Below are positions 7,847 through 16,015 of a DNA stretch of 25,138 nt, piece after piece. This DNA comes from a virus. The notes beneath the pieces are model-generated. The model was not told where the DNA came from. It did not search any database and saw only the letters and a list, made by a program, of their open reading frames with translations. The position numbers and the translations under genes were made by a program. The stretch spans positions 1 through 25,138 of IMG/VR virus record IMGVR_UViG_3300038629_000147; one strand, 5' to 3'. Positions within the stretch are counted from its first letter, which is position 1. Each line of letters starts with the position of its first letter.

Positions 7847-10800
7847 GCGCTCCCTGCCTTGATTATGGTCCTTTGCGAAACTATCTTACCGAAAGACCTT
7901 GCCGTTGTGAGCGATACCAGCGACAAGTGATCGAGATCACCCTCCAGGGTTGGGATCGTCACGTTGTCAGCCGTGTGGAGGATGTAAGTATCGAGAACGG
8001 TAAGGTTGTGAAGCTGAGTCAAAACAACGGCATCTGAAACATGAACATGAGAGATACCGCCCACGGCCAACAAGTGATCTTGGAGGAGGAGGATCGTGTC
8101 GGAGGTGACTTCGTGAGTCAGACCTTGTACCGTGAGCGGCACTATCATGGCCACGTTGTCAGAATCCAGTTCGTGGTCACAATCTGCCACCAGGAGTTCG
8201 TGTTCCTGGGCTAGGACTACGTTATCGGCTAGATGTTCGTGGTCACAATCTGAAACGGTGATGATGAGTTCTAAGGTGGGAGTTTCTGCATCGTGAACGT
8301 GGAAGGAATCGTTCAGACCCAAGATATGAGTCTGAGTGAGATCAATAAATGCAGGAGGAGCATGAATGTGGTAGCAACTCGCCACGATCAGAGCGATTAC
8401 CTGGACCAGATCAACATTCTCTACGAAATGCTCATGGCTGGCATCGGCCACTACGAGATCCACCTCACCCAGGCCAAGAGTTATCGGCCCATCATCCTCC
8501 AGGAGATGTTCGCAGTCGGCAACAACGAGATCGACCACCGAAATATGGACAATGGTTATTGGCCCATCATCTTCTAAGACATGAAAAGCACTCGCTAATG
8601 TCAGGATATGTTTCTGAGTTAAGGTGACCGGCCCTGGATCGAAAACCGTGTGTTCACAGGAGGCCACCACCAGATCGATTGCCCCCACAGTAATCGTTAG
8701 CGGTCCATCATCTTCCAAGACATTGAAAGCATCGGCAACGGTAAGTATGTGGAGTTGAGTCAGGGCTACAGGGCCGGTATCCTGCAGGACATTCTCACAG
8801 CTTGCCACCGTTAAGATGTGAGTTTGGGTAAGCGCCAGCAACTCAGTCACATCCTGAAGGTGGAAACAGTCAGCGACAGCAAGGTCGTGTTCCTGGGTAA
8901 GCGCTATGAGGCCGTCAGCGAAATGGTCGTTTTCGCAGTCTGCTACGACAAGATCGTGTTCTTGGGTGAGAGCAAAGGGGCCAGGATCTTCTAAGACATT
9001 GAAAGCATCCTGCATGACCAGAACGTGAGTTCCAGTAGTCTCCAGGGTGAGATCGGTGGGGTTTACCACATGGGGGTGATAATTATCTCCGTCCATCGTA
9101 AGGATATGGACTTGGGTCAGCGCCAGTAGCTCATCCACATCGTGAAGATGGAAGTTGTCGGCATCCATGACCAGGGTATGTTCCTGGGTCAAGGCCAGTA
9201 ACTCATCAACGTCATGGAGGTGGAAGTTGTCTGCGTCCATCGTCAGGGTATGCTCCTGAGTCAAAACAAGGAGTTCGGTCACATCATGCAGATGGAAACA
9301 GTCGGCCAGGATAAGAATGTGCGTCTGAGTTAGGAGGATCAGATCGTCAACATCGTGGGTATGGAAGCAATCAGCCACAACAAGGTCGATGGCCCCGACC
9401 TCAAGAGTCAAGTCCGTAGGGGCAACCTCATGGACATGGAAGTTGTCTGCATCCATAGTGAGAATGTGGATCTGAGTCAGAGCTACCGGAGCATCGTCTT
9501 CTAAAACATTGAAAGGATCAGCGACAGTTAGGTACTGCTTCTGAGTAAGGGCTATCGCAGAGGTATCGATGTCGTGTTCAGCATTCTGGACGGTTAGCCA
9601 AACTTTCTGCTCAAGAGTGATCGGGCCATCATCTTCTAAAGCATGATTCCCAACGTGAACAGGAATGGGAGCCTGGGCTATTAAATTCTCTCCGGTCCCG
9701 ATCTCGTAGTAGTCGATCTTAACCATTGTATTAGCATAAAGAATGAGAGGAACCAGAGAGCCGTACTCGAAGTTCCAATCAGTCTCAGTTACATCTAAAT
9801 CCCACCCGGCTGGCTCCTCGGTATCCGCAGCCCATACCTTGATCTTGAAATTCTGACCATTGGCTCGAACCCTGGTCCAGTACCAAGTATCTATACTCAT
9901 AGCCTTGGCAGCGACATTCCCTCCAGGTTGCGTAGTATCGGCCCATCTCCGTTGAAAGGTGACCTGATTTCCAGAAATGTTGTGAAAAACCATGTAACCG
10001 CTGTCTATGGTACTCCCATATAAGTGTGCTCTGAGAGCAAGGGCGAAGCCAAGGGTTACGTTGTTATTTGTCTGCCACCGTGTAAGCAGATCAAAATCGT
10101 CAAAGTGCCAACCTGAATAATTAGCTTGTAGCGGCCTCCATATCGGAAGCTCATCAGGCCCAACGCCTCTGTAGACAGATATGGTCCAACCATTTAGGTT
10201 TAGATACCGGCCACCGATGCAATCAGACAGGCTCTCTTTTACCTCATAGGCGTAATAGGCAGCGTCATAAGCAACTTCTGTCCAATCACTTGGCTGTGTG
10301 TCGAAAGCGTAGCCCCTGAAATCCCAGAGATAATCCTGGGAGAAGGTAAGATCCGTACTTGTCATGTGGTGGTGGGCATCGTCCACCAGGAGATCGTGGG
10401 GGCTTACCTCGTCAAGGACTATTTCACCCCTGATCTCTACCTTCTTTACGGCCACCCAGGTTCTTGCCCCAAAAGTTGTATCCTGATTTCCATACGTACC
10501 CTGCCTGTAATCCAGATACTGTTTGCCAGCGAGGGGATATTTACCAGCCTCAACGATCATTGTTTCATCGCCCGACCAGTTCTGGCCACACCAACCCATG
10601 TACTTCATGTTCGCAACGGCTGCAGGAGACAATTCCTCGCTGCTCAAATTCCCCTGCATCTCGACATGGATAATGTAATCTTCATCTGCGTCCAGATTGA
10701 CCTCGATCCAATCACTCCAGGCCCATTCGGTACTGTTCAAGTCTATGGCAGGATTCCCTGTGTTGAAGGTAATCCTGGTGGGAGTCTCCCTGTACTGAGG

Positions 10801-13200
10801 GCTATCGTCTGCAAGCATCCGACCTATGCTCATGCCCTTTATGTCCATCCCAAAGCCCCCTGCGGTAGTTGTCAGGATGCGAATATATCGGCCTGATCGG
10901 GCAAGGTGAATGCTTTTGAGTTTGTATCTGTTGTGATGATAGGTAGTTGCGGTCAAGCCACCACCTTCCCAAGCGCTATCACCAGTAGGGATTTTGGGAT
11001 CAAAAACCGTTACGGTCACATAGTCTGCAGCTTCGCAATCGTGAGCATGGTAATTATCTGCGTCCATTATGAGATTGATGGCCTCTGGCTCTTGTTCTAC
11101 AATCGTGATCGGGCCAGGATCTTCCAGAACATTGAAACAGTCTGCCACCGTGAGATTATGCTTTTGCGTAAGGGCTACAGCGCTGGTTTCAATGTCGCTT
11201 CCAGAGTCGGCCACCGTGAGATTATGCTTTTGCGTAAGGGCTACAGCGCTGGTTTCAATGTCGCTTCCAGAGTCGGCCACCGTAAGGTACTGCTTCTGAG
11301 TGAGCGCAAGGTCAGTAGGAGTAACTACGTTCTCATTGAAGGCATCATTCACCAAGATCGGGATGATCGGGACAATAGTTAAGTCTGTGGGGATAACTAC
11401 GAACTCATGGTAGTTATCTGCGTCCATTGCAAGGGTGTCGATCCTGACAAGGGTTAGATCGGTAGGAGTGACTTCATTTACATTGAAGGCATCGTTGACA
11501 GCTAGGCTGTGCTTCTGAGTAATGGCGAGGGGATCGTCAACTTCATTTACATGATAGTTGTCAGCGTCCATTACAAGATTGTGGACTCCCGCACCCGCCT
11601 CAAACTTGTAAAAGACAACGATTTTGGAGCTAAATATAAGGTCTGCTACCTTGACATCTGTATAGAGATCCTGGGCCGTTCCAGGCATAACCATTGCTTC
11701 GATGGGAAGGAGGCCAGGAAAGTTCAATCCTAGAGTGGACCAAGTTGATTTCGCATCATCGCTACCCATTATGTCGTAAGTGTCATCCCCCCAGGTCGAG
11801 TATCCAATTTGGAAATAAGCTCCAGAACTGCCATCGTTGTGCAATACCGCTATCCAGTAAACTGTCGTGTCAATAGACTCGTAGGGGGTATCAAAAAGAC
11901 CAATGTGCCACGCACTAGCAACTTCCAACTCAGCTACCGGAATTTGACCATCAGCGAGTGGTGAGCCAGGATCGGCCCCTGCAGCGTGGAGTTGCAAATC
12001 TATCTCAGTTGGTACGCTGGAAGAATAGCCAAAAACGCCCATGCCTATAATTTTACCGCCCTCGGCTGCGAACTCTGAAGCGACAGCTTCCCATGTCGCA
12101 CCATCATAAAGATCCCAACTTCCTTGCATGTTACTAAAAGTTTCAATGGCATGGCCGGTATGGCCAAGGATTTGGTGGGAAATCCCTCCATCAGGGGCTT
12201 TAATACGGCTCCCATCTAGCTCGTTGTCGGTGGCATACTCACAAGCGCCTTCAAAGGTAGCCCCGCTCGAACAATCCACAGTATGAACGAAGTGTAAGTA
12301 CCCACCATCTTCATCCCATTCGTTGGGGTCATATCGAGCAAAATACTCTTGGTTTCCTGCGCCACTTACCTGTTCAGAGATCATCTCCATTTGGGTCATA
12401 AGCTGGAGAATGTTGCTAACATCGGTTTGAACTATGTAGAGGTAAGCGTTGTAGAGAGTGACCGGATCTTTATCATCCTCAGTTAAGATTCGGATGCGAT
12501 ACCAAGCCTTATCCACCATCGTAAACGTAGTGCCAAAAGAGGCATGATGTACGGTCCCATCGCCTGTGGAGAAAACCTGGACGGTTTCCAACTGCGTCCA
12601 GTTGACGTTATCCTGGCTGTATTCAATGTCTAGCTGAATGTAATCCTTGTAGCTCTCACATGAATATGTGAAATAGCATTCGACTGTTGGGGTGGGTTCC
12701 CAAAAGCGGGAATCATAGTAAATATACTTTGGGGAAGCATTGGTCAGGGCTTCGGTTGAAACTGTCATGTAAGCCCCGATTTGGGGATGAGAAACCGTAT
12801 CGGTGATCTCGGTTGCATGACTCTGAAGAATAATTATTTTAACGTCAGCAATGGCTCCATTGGTAAACCAGATAGCGCTGGCTCCATCCCTGGTGTAAGC
12901 CCTAACCGTGCCGGTGGGCGGCAGATTAGTTATGGGAGCGGATCTGTAGCGTGTCCAACCTGAAGAGTTGGGTGGAATAGTTATGGAACTACCTGTGTAG
13001 GCTGTACTTCCATCGAAAGCGCAGAGGTCTACGGTTAAAGCCTCAGAACCATGACCGTTTTGGGCAGTCACTTCAAGGTGGTAGGTTGCGTCACTATACT
13101 TGGCTAACTCAATATAGGCCCACCCAGGCAGTCCTTGGGCAGAGACTCCGCCATAATCGGTAACTATCATGCATATTTCTTGTCGGAACTTCTGCGTCAT
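7843..13200 (-). CDS. Giant histidine-rich repeat fibre/adhesin (1785 aa)
   Basis: The protein is a mosaic. Residues 1-~540 are beta-rich modules (VDLCAFDGSTAYTGSSI; RILTEDDKDPVTLYNAYLYI; GGKIIGMGVFG) resembling carbohydrate-binding or fibre-head domains. Residues ~540-730 hold about 8 copies of the 23-residue repeat. Residues ~735-935 are a second non-repeat domain (ARSGRYIRILTTTAGGFG, TEWAWSDWIEVNLDADED). One degenerate repeat follows at ~935-952. Residues ~957-1177 look like a concanavalin/LamG-type jelly roll (VTFQRRWADTT, WYWTRVRANGQNFKIKVW). Residues ~1182-1747 carry about 24 more repeats, and the end is a 38-residue tail with SLTTAR. ATG directly follows the upstream TAA with GGAAGG before it. 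It is probably a host-recognition fibre; the receptor is unknown. Confidence 0.85.
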   Translation of the reverse strand: MTQKFRQEICMIVTDYGGVSAQGLPGWAYIELAKYSDATYHLEVTAQNGHGSEALTVDLCAFDGSTAYTGSSITIPPNSSGWTRYRSAPITNLPPTGTVRAYTRDGASAIWFTNGAIADVKIIILQSHATEITDTVSHPQIGAYMTVSTEALTNASPKYIYYDSRFWEPTPTVECYFTYSCESYKDYIQLDIEYSQDNVNWTQLETVQVFSTGDGTVHHASFGTTFTMVDKAWYRIRILTEDDKDPVTLYNAYLYIVQTDVSNILQLMTQMEMISEQVSGAGNQEYFARYDPNEWDEDGGYLHFVHTVDCSSGATFEGACEYATDNELDGSRIKAPDGGISHQILGHTGHAIETFSNMQGSWDLYDGATWEAVASEFAAEGGKIIGMGVFGYSSSVPTEIDLQLHAAGADPGSPLADGQIPVAELEVASAWHIGLFDTPYESIDTTVYWIAVLHNDGSSGAYFQIGYSTWGDDTYDIMGSDDAKSTWSTLGLNFPGLLPIEAMVMPGTAQDLYTDVKVADLIFSSKIVVFYKFEAGAGVHNLVMDADNYHVNEVDDPLAITQKHSLAVNDAFNVNEVTPTDLTLVRIDTLAMDADNYHEFVVIPTDLTIVPIIPILVNDAFNENVVTPTDLALTQKQYLTVADSGSDIETSAVALTQKHNLTVADSGSDIETSAVALTQKHNLTVADCFNVLEDPGPITIVEQEPEAINLIMDADNYHAHDCEAADYVTVTVFDPKIPTGDSAWEGGGLTATTYHHNRYKLKSIHLARSGRYIRILTTTAGGFGMDIKGMSIGRMLADDSPQYRETPTRITFNTGNPAIDLNSTEWAWSDWIEVNLDADEDYIIHVEMQGNLSSEELSPAAVANMKYMGWCGQNWSGDETMIVEAGKYPLAGKQYLDYRQGTYGNQDTTFGARTWVAVKKVEIRGEIVLDEVSPHDLLVDDAHHHMTSTDLTFSQDYLWDFRGYAFDTQPSDWTEVAYDAAYYAYEVKESLSDCIGGRYLNLNGWTISVYRGVGPDELPIWRPLQANYSGWHFDDFDLLTRWQTNNNVTLGFALALRAHLYGSTIDSGYMVFHNISGNQVTFQRRWADTTQPGGNVAAKAMSIDTWYWTRVRANGQNFKIKVWAADTEEPAGWDLDVTETDWNFEYGSLVPLILYANTMVKIDYYEIGTGENLIAQAPIPVHVGNHALEDDGPITLEQKVWLTVQNAEHDIDTSAIALTQKQYLTVADPFNVLEDDAPVALTQIHILTMDADNFHVHEVAPTDLTLEVGAIDLVVADCFHTHDVDDLILLTQTHILILADCFHLHDVTELLVLTQEHTLTMDADNFHLHDVDELLALTQEHTLVMDADNFHLHDVDELLALTQVHILTMDGDNYHPHVVNPTDLTLETTGTHVLVMQDAFNVLEDPGPFALTQEHDLVVADCENDHFADGLIALTQEHDLAVADCFHLQDVTELLALTQTHILTVASCENVLQDTGPVALTQLHILTVADAFNVLEDDGPLTITVGAIDLVVASCEHTVFDPGPVTLTQKHILTLASAFHVLEDDGPITIVHISVVDLVVADCEHLLEDDGPITLGLGEVDLVVADASHEHFVENVDLVQVIALIVASCYHIHAPPAFIDLTQTHILGLNDSFHVHDAETPTLELIITVSDCDHEHLADNVVLAQEHELLVADCDHELDSDNVAMIVPLTVQGLTHEVTSDTILLLQDHLLAVGGISHVHVSDAVVLTQLHNLTVLDTYILHTADNVTIPTLEGDLDHLSLVSLTTARSFGKIVSQRTIIKAGSA
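7960..9655 (-). repeat. Main block of the 23-residue repeat (about 24 copies)
   Basis: Consecutive units in the minus-strand translation read for example HILILADCFHLHDVTELLVL, HTLTMDADNFHLHDVDELLA, HILTVADAFNVLEDDGPLTI and HELLVADCDHELDSDNVAMI. Many units carry an HxH pair (HLH, HVH, HTH, HPH, HEH, HIH) at the same place in the unit. Neighbouring units with HLHDVDELLALTQ near 9120-9300 are nearly identical, a sign of recent expansion. Units toward the C-terminus (7960-8300) are more diverged. Confidence 0.9.
11000..11585 (-). repeat. First block of the 23-residue repeat (about 8 copies)
   Basis: Units include HNLVMDADNYHVNEVDDPLA, HSLAVNDAFNVNEVTPTDLT, IPILVNDAFNENVVTPTDLA and two identical HNLTVADSGSDIETSAVALT-type units. 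This block is separated from the main block by two non-repeat domains, so repeats and globular domains alternate along the fibre. Confidence 0.85.
11144..11275 (-). repeat. Perfect 66-bp tandem duplication
   Basis: Bases 11144-11209 and 11210-11275 are identical over 66 bases and encode the same 22 residues twice (ending ..ADSGSDIETSAVALTQKHN..). The next unit starts with the same seven bases at 11276 and then diverges. This is the youngest repeat event visible in the window. It is in frame and keeps the repeat register. Confidence 0.95.
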
Positions 13201-13668
13201 TTACGCCTTCCAACTACCCAATCTTGCGTAACCTGACTCCACCTGGACTCTCTCGGAATGGGTCAGCAACCTATTGAAATGGATCTCCATCCTGTCATGT
13301 ACCTTCGGACTGTTTACCGGATCAGACTCCACGGCCCAGACCGTTGCATCGAGATCGTCAATGCCTATGGACTCAATCCAAGCCTTAAACTTTTTGGTGT
13401 GCATAAAAACGTCTTTGACCACATAGACGTTGGAGTCAATATCGCCTACGAATCCTGCCAACCCCGCCTTAAACAAGGACTCATCGGCCATCAACTCGGC
13501 CAGTTTAGCTTCCTGGTCAGGAGACAATGCAGTCTCGAACCCAACGAGTATTTCCTTGAGGGTAAAGCTGGCAGAATAGGCGCTAAATCCAAGCACCTTG
13601 TCTATCTTCCACAGAACGTGCCAGTTCTTGCCGCTCCTCCCATCAAGGGGATAACGATATGTTTCCAT
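13201..13668 (-). CDS. Hypothetical phage protein (155 aa), tail region
   Basis: The product is a soluble, mixed alpha/beta protein starting METYRYPLDGRSGKNWHVLW, with FTLKEILVGFETALSPDQEA (helix) and a C-terminal half ending SERVQVESGYARLGSWKA. No motif is recognised. It is the first gene after the strong terminator at 13684-13715 and sits immediately before the giant fibre gene (TAA-ATG junction). It may therefore be a fibre-associated or connector protein and would lead a separate transcription unit. GTGAGGTACTAGC before the ATG gives a ribosome site. Function is unknown. Confidence 0.8.
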   Translation of the reverse strand: METYRYPLDGRSGKNWHVLWKIDKVLGFSAYSASFTLKEILVGFETALSPDQEAKLAELMADESLFKAGLAGFVGDIDSNVYVVKDVFMHTKKFKAWIESIGIDDLDATVWAVESDPVNSPKVHDRMEIHFNRLLTHSERVQVESGYARLGSWKA

Positions 13669-13683
13669 GCTAGTACCTCACCG

Positions 13684-13715
13684 AAAAAGGCCACACCCCT
13701 CTCGGAGTGTGGCCT
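13684..13715 (-). terminator. Strong intrinsic terminator upstream of the fibre genes
   Basis: On the minus strand AGGCCACACTCC and GGGGTGTGGCCT form a 12-bp stem (one G-T pair) around a GAGA tetraloop, followed at once by TTTTT. It lies in the 115-base gap between the 141-aa and 155-aa genes. It would end, or attenuate, the head/tail transcript before the fibre genes. Confidence 0.85.
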
Positions 13716-13744
13716 ATACCAGGGAAAAAGGAGAGAGGTTCCAT

Positions 13745-13766
13745 ATCCCTCACCCCTATGAGGGAT
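13745..13766 (-). other. Second hairpin in the same intergenic gap
   Basis: The minus strand has an 8-bp perfect inverted repeat, ATCCCTCA...TGAGGGAT, with a 6-base loop. It lies upstream of the intrinsic terminator and has no T-run. A smaller CCACCT/AGGTGG pair overlaps the upstream stop codon. These could be RNA-processing or protein-binding sites; only the symmetry is seen. Confidence 0.5.
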
Positions 13767-13783
13767 CTCGATTATCCACCTAT

Positions 13784-14209
13784 CTAGGTGGGATCACGCA
13801 GGGTGATCGTCCAGGCCGGGGTATTGACCTTGTTTCCACCTGTCAAGTTTTGCTGAGTGCAGGACGTAACATAAAGCACGTTCTGCAAACTCGCAGACGA
13901 TGAATGCCATTGAACAAGACCCACATGGCTGGCATTTGCGCTCGATGCAACACCGTTGACTGACATCGATGTCGCTACGCTAACCTGAAGCTCCCGACCA
14001 TTGGGAGAACCCTCGCCAGGGCCAGTATAGTTAGCCGAAGTAATGGTTTTCTCAGCCAACCGGAACCCGCTAGAGTCCTTATCCTTCTGAGCATTGGAGT
14101 ATGCCGAAGCTCCTACCGGCTCTGAGGTCAGCACCACTAGCCGTGTAGCGTTCGACTTGATGTAGCCCAACGCCTCGTCCAAAACATCATTGTGTACGTT
14201 CTTGCCCAT
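13784..14209 (-). CDS. Conserved podovirus-type virion protein (141 aa)
   Basis: The start MGKNVHNDVLDEALGYIKSN and the end LYVTSCTQQNLTGGNKVNTP followed by AWTITLRDPT match a conserved small structural protein that I recall from podovirus-like genomes. It has an N-terminal helix 'VLD.AL.YIK.NA', a beta-rich middle with SGRE/NGREL-type turns, and a 'YVT.CT.Q.LT.GN.VN.PAW' end. Its biochemical role is not known to me. It follows the 301-aa gene with a 23-base overlap and has a strong GGAGGTGACAGAAG ribosome site. It is the last gene before the 13684 terminator. Confidence 0.85.
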   Translation of the reverse strand: MGKNVHNDVLDEALGYIKSNATRLVVLTSEPVGASAYSNAQKDKDSSGFRLAEKTITSANYTGPGEGSPNGRELQVSVATSMSVNGVASSANASHVGLVQWHSSSASLQNVLYVTSCTQQNLTGGNKVNTPAWTITLRDPT

Positions 14210-15092
14210 CTTCTGTCACCTCCTTCTTTTGATTGTCGTAATCTGGAAAAACCGGCCTCCAATCGGGCCGGTCATGGAATGTATTAACAGGAGCAAACAA
14301 GATGTTGTTTTCCGTGAGCTTTAGATAGCTCCTGTCGCCCCATTGGTAAGCTCGATGAATCCACAGCGCAAACAGAGTGCCAAGCTGATACTGGTTCTGG
14401 TTGAAGTTAACCATATCCGGCACGAAGGCATCCATCGATAAGCGCTCGGCTTCCTCCTGATCTTCGTCCCAGGTCCACTCCTCAGAAGGACCGCAATGTT
14501 GCTCGAACTCCGTACAGGCTCTCTTGAGGATCACCGGCACTTGTTCCGGCAACGCCAAGTCCTTGGCCTCTTCCGCACTCATCAGAGAGGCAGTTATAGG
14601 AACGTCCAGAATCGTACCGGATCTGGAAGCTCCATTCTGGAAAATCCCTCTGATTTGTCCGTAACGAAAATGGCCCTCCTTGGGTGAATGGTTGTACCAG
14701 TATGCCCCATACATCTTGTCAGAGTTCATCCTGTCGCCCTCAATCCCACATTTCGAGGCGATGTCGAGTTCCCGCTGCAGATAGTAGGTGAAGATCAATT
14801 CCTCCAAATTGCGTGGAGCGACCACCACTTTCCAACAATGTTTCTGACACCAGATCGGAACCTTGTTCTGCTTGTGAAGGACGTTGAAAAGGACTTTGTG
14901 GTGGAAGTTACAGTTCTGGACGTAAGTGGGTTTGTGATAGTACCAGGGCGCAGTTGGATGAGGTCTGCGATGATGGTCGATCTTCCCATCAGCACCTCGA
15001 AGCCAGTACCCCTGACCAGTAGGGGTCGCCAGGAATTTCTCATTGAAATCCCTTTTCTGGGATTCGAGGTAAAGGTTAAGCGTTGCTACCAT
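14187..15092 (-). CDS. Conserved phage protein (301 aa) with Cys/His cluster
   Basis: A central region carries C61, H64, H65, C82, H85, C86 and C115 (VQNCNFHHKVLFN, VPIWCQKHCWKVVVAPRNLE, SKCGIEGD). This would suit a metal site, but no named motif fits. Conserved-looking elements are CWKVVV.PRNLEEL and KCGIE..R....YGAYWYN, and later PVILKRACTEFEQHCG. I recall similar proteins next to nozzle genes in other phages but do not know a function. A good GGAGGTGCAAAA ribosome site precedes the ATG. The C-terminus is acidic and Trp/Tyr-rich. It lies between the nozzle-like gene and a conserved virion gene, so a tail or virion role is likely. Confidence 0.8.
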   Translation of the reverse strand: MVATLNLYLESQKRDFNEKFLATPTGQGYWLRGADGKIDHHRRPHPTAPWYYHKPTYVQNCNFHHKVLFNVLHKQNKVPIWCQKHCWKVVVAPRNLEELIFTYYLQRELDIASKCGIEGDRMNSDKMYGAYWYNHSPKEGHFRYGQIRGIFQNGASRSGTILDVPITASLMSAEEAKDLALPEQVPVILKRACTEFEQHCGPSEEWTWDEDQEEAERLSMDAFVPDMVNFNQNQYQLGTLFALWIHRAYQWGDRSYLKLTENNILFAPVNTFHDRPDWRPVFPDYDNQKKEVTEDGQERTQ

Positions 15093-15106
15093 TTTTGCAC
15101 CTCCGA

Positions 15107-16015
15107 CTAAGGTTCGAGTAGCGATAGGTAGCGGTCAGCAAACAGTACGGCTGATCCTCGGAGTGCAGAGGGGTATTCCATTCTGCGCTGAGTGAGATTG
15201 ATAGCGGAGCCATCTTGGATGCCCAACATTATCCCCTCGGTGCTAGTCCAGAGCGCAGCCGGACCATAGAAGTCGCCACCACCTACCTTGCTTGCTTCAA
15301 TGACAACATCGGTATCCTCGATTGCCGGATAGTCACACACAAGCCTCCTCCTCATTTCTTGTGGTAACTGGCCCTCGATGAATATCGTGTTGGTTTCCAA
15401 CCCAACGAAAATACCGTTGGTAACAGGTCGAAACATACGGATCTCACTCTCAAAAGGCAGGAAATTCCTGGCCAGATCAAAGAGGTTCAGACCGTACGGC
15501 TCTGAGTGCCATGCGACAGCACCCTGGATCACATAGATGTGACCGTAATGGTACGCTAGGCGGGAGCCTACAGGAGGCCCAACAAACTCACGATCTGTAT
15601 CGGGTCCATAGTGGGTTCCCAAGCTCCAGGCATGGTTGATACCATCCTCGATGTAGCCTGTCTCGAAGCCATTGGCATAATAAGTACGGCCACCAAGCTG
15701 CAAGTAACGCATCTTTGCGCCTTGGGTCACAGTTGCAACTTCCTGGCGACTGTAATCAGCCCCTAATAGATACAGCTTGGTTCCGTTAACAAAAAGGCAT
15801 GGGCCACCCTCGCAGAACATGGAGTGAACCTCCTCGGTCCTGGTGGTGGGAGCAAAGCCCTTTCGTCTGCTTATCCTGCCTGTCTCGTCATGGTCTACGT
15901 TGTAGGCCGCAGCGAGATCCTGAACCCCTGTTTGGGGATCGTATGGCAGACGCACAGGATCTATCTTGTTATTCAAGCCGTTAGAGCTTGAAAAGATGCG
16001 AATGGGTTCAGCCAT
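15107..16015 (-). CDS. P22 gp10-like/nozzle-type tail protein (302 aa)
   Basis: The start reads ISSSNGLNNK-type: SSSNGLNNKIDPVRLPYDP, then AAYNVDHDETGRISRRKGF, HSMFCEGGPCLFVNGTKLYL, and YYANGFETGYIEDG. This 'G.NN..DP.RLP', 'A.NVD.D..GR.SRR.G', 'yvng..LY' order is typical of podoviral tail stabilisation or nozzle proteins (P22 gp10-like; the T7 gp12 role), which form the lower ring of the short tail as a beta-propeller. At 302 aa it is shorter than many members (450-800). It overlaps the adaptor gene upstream by 8 bases. Assignment rests on pattern memory. Confidence 0.65.
   Translation of the reverse strand: MAEPIRIFSSSNGLNNKIDPVRLPYDPQTGVQDLAAAYNVDHDETGRISRRKGFAPTTRTEEVHSMFCEGGPCLFVNGTKLYLLGADYSRQEVATVTQGAKMRYLQLGGRTYYANGFETGYIEDGINHAWSLGTHYGPDTDREFVGPPVGSRLAYHYGHIYVIQGAVAWHSEPYGLNLFDLARNFLPFESEIRMFRPVTNGIFVGLETNTIFIEGQLPQEMRRRLVCDYPAIEDTDVVIEASKVGGGDFYGPAALWTSTEGIMLGIQDGSAINLTQRRMEYPSALRGSAVLFADRYLSLLEP

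Noticed and set aside
7960-9655. CRISPR array, because of regular repeats every ~69 bases
   Set aside because: The periodic DNA is continuous coding sequence with varying repeats, no identical short repeats separated by unique spacers.
10366-11382. Long plus-strand ORFs, including one encoding duplicated MLLRKGYSAGFNVASRVGH segments
   Set aside because: They lie opposite the giant fibre gene and only mirror its DNA repeats, including the 66-bp duplication; no ribosome sites and no protein-like composition.
5765-13200. Diversity-generating retroelement target
   Set aside because: No template repeat, no adenine-biased variable region at the C-terminus and no reverse transcriptase gene in the window.
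13716-13783. Promoter for the fibre genes in the intergenic gap
   Set aside because: No convincing -35/-10 pair could be read by eye; the gap is mostly hairpin sequence.
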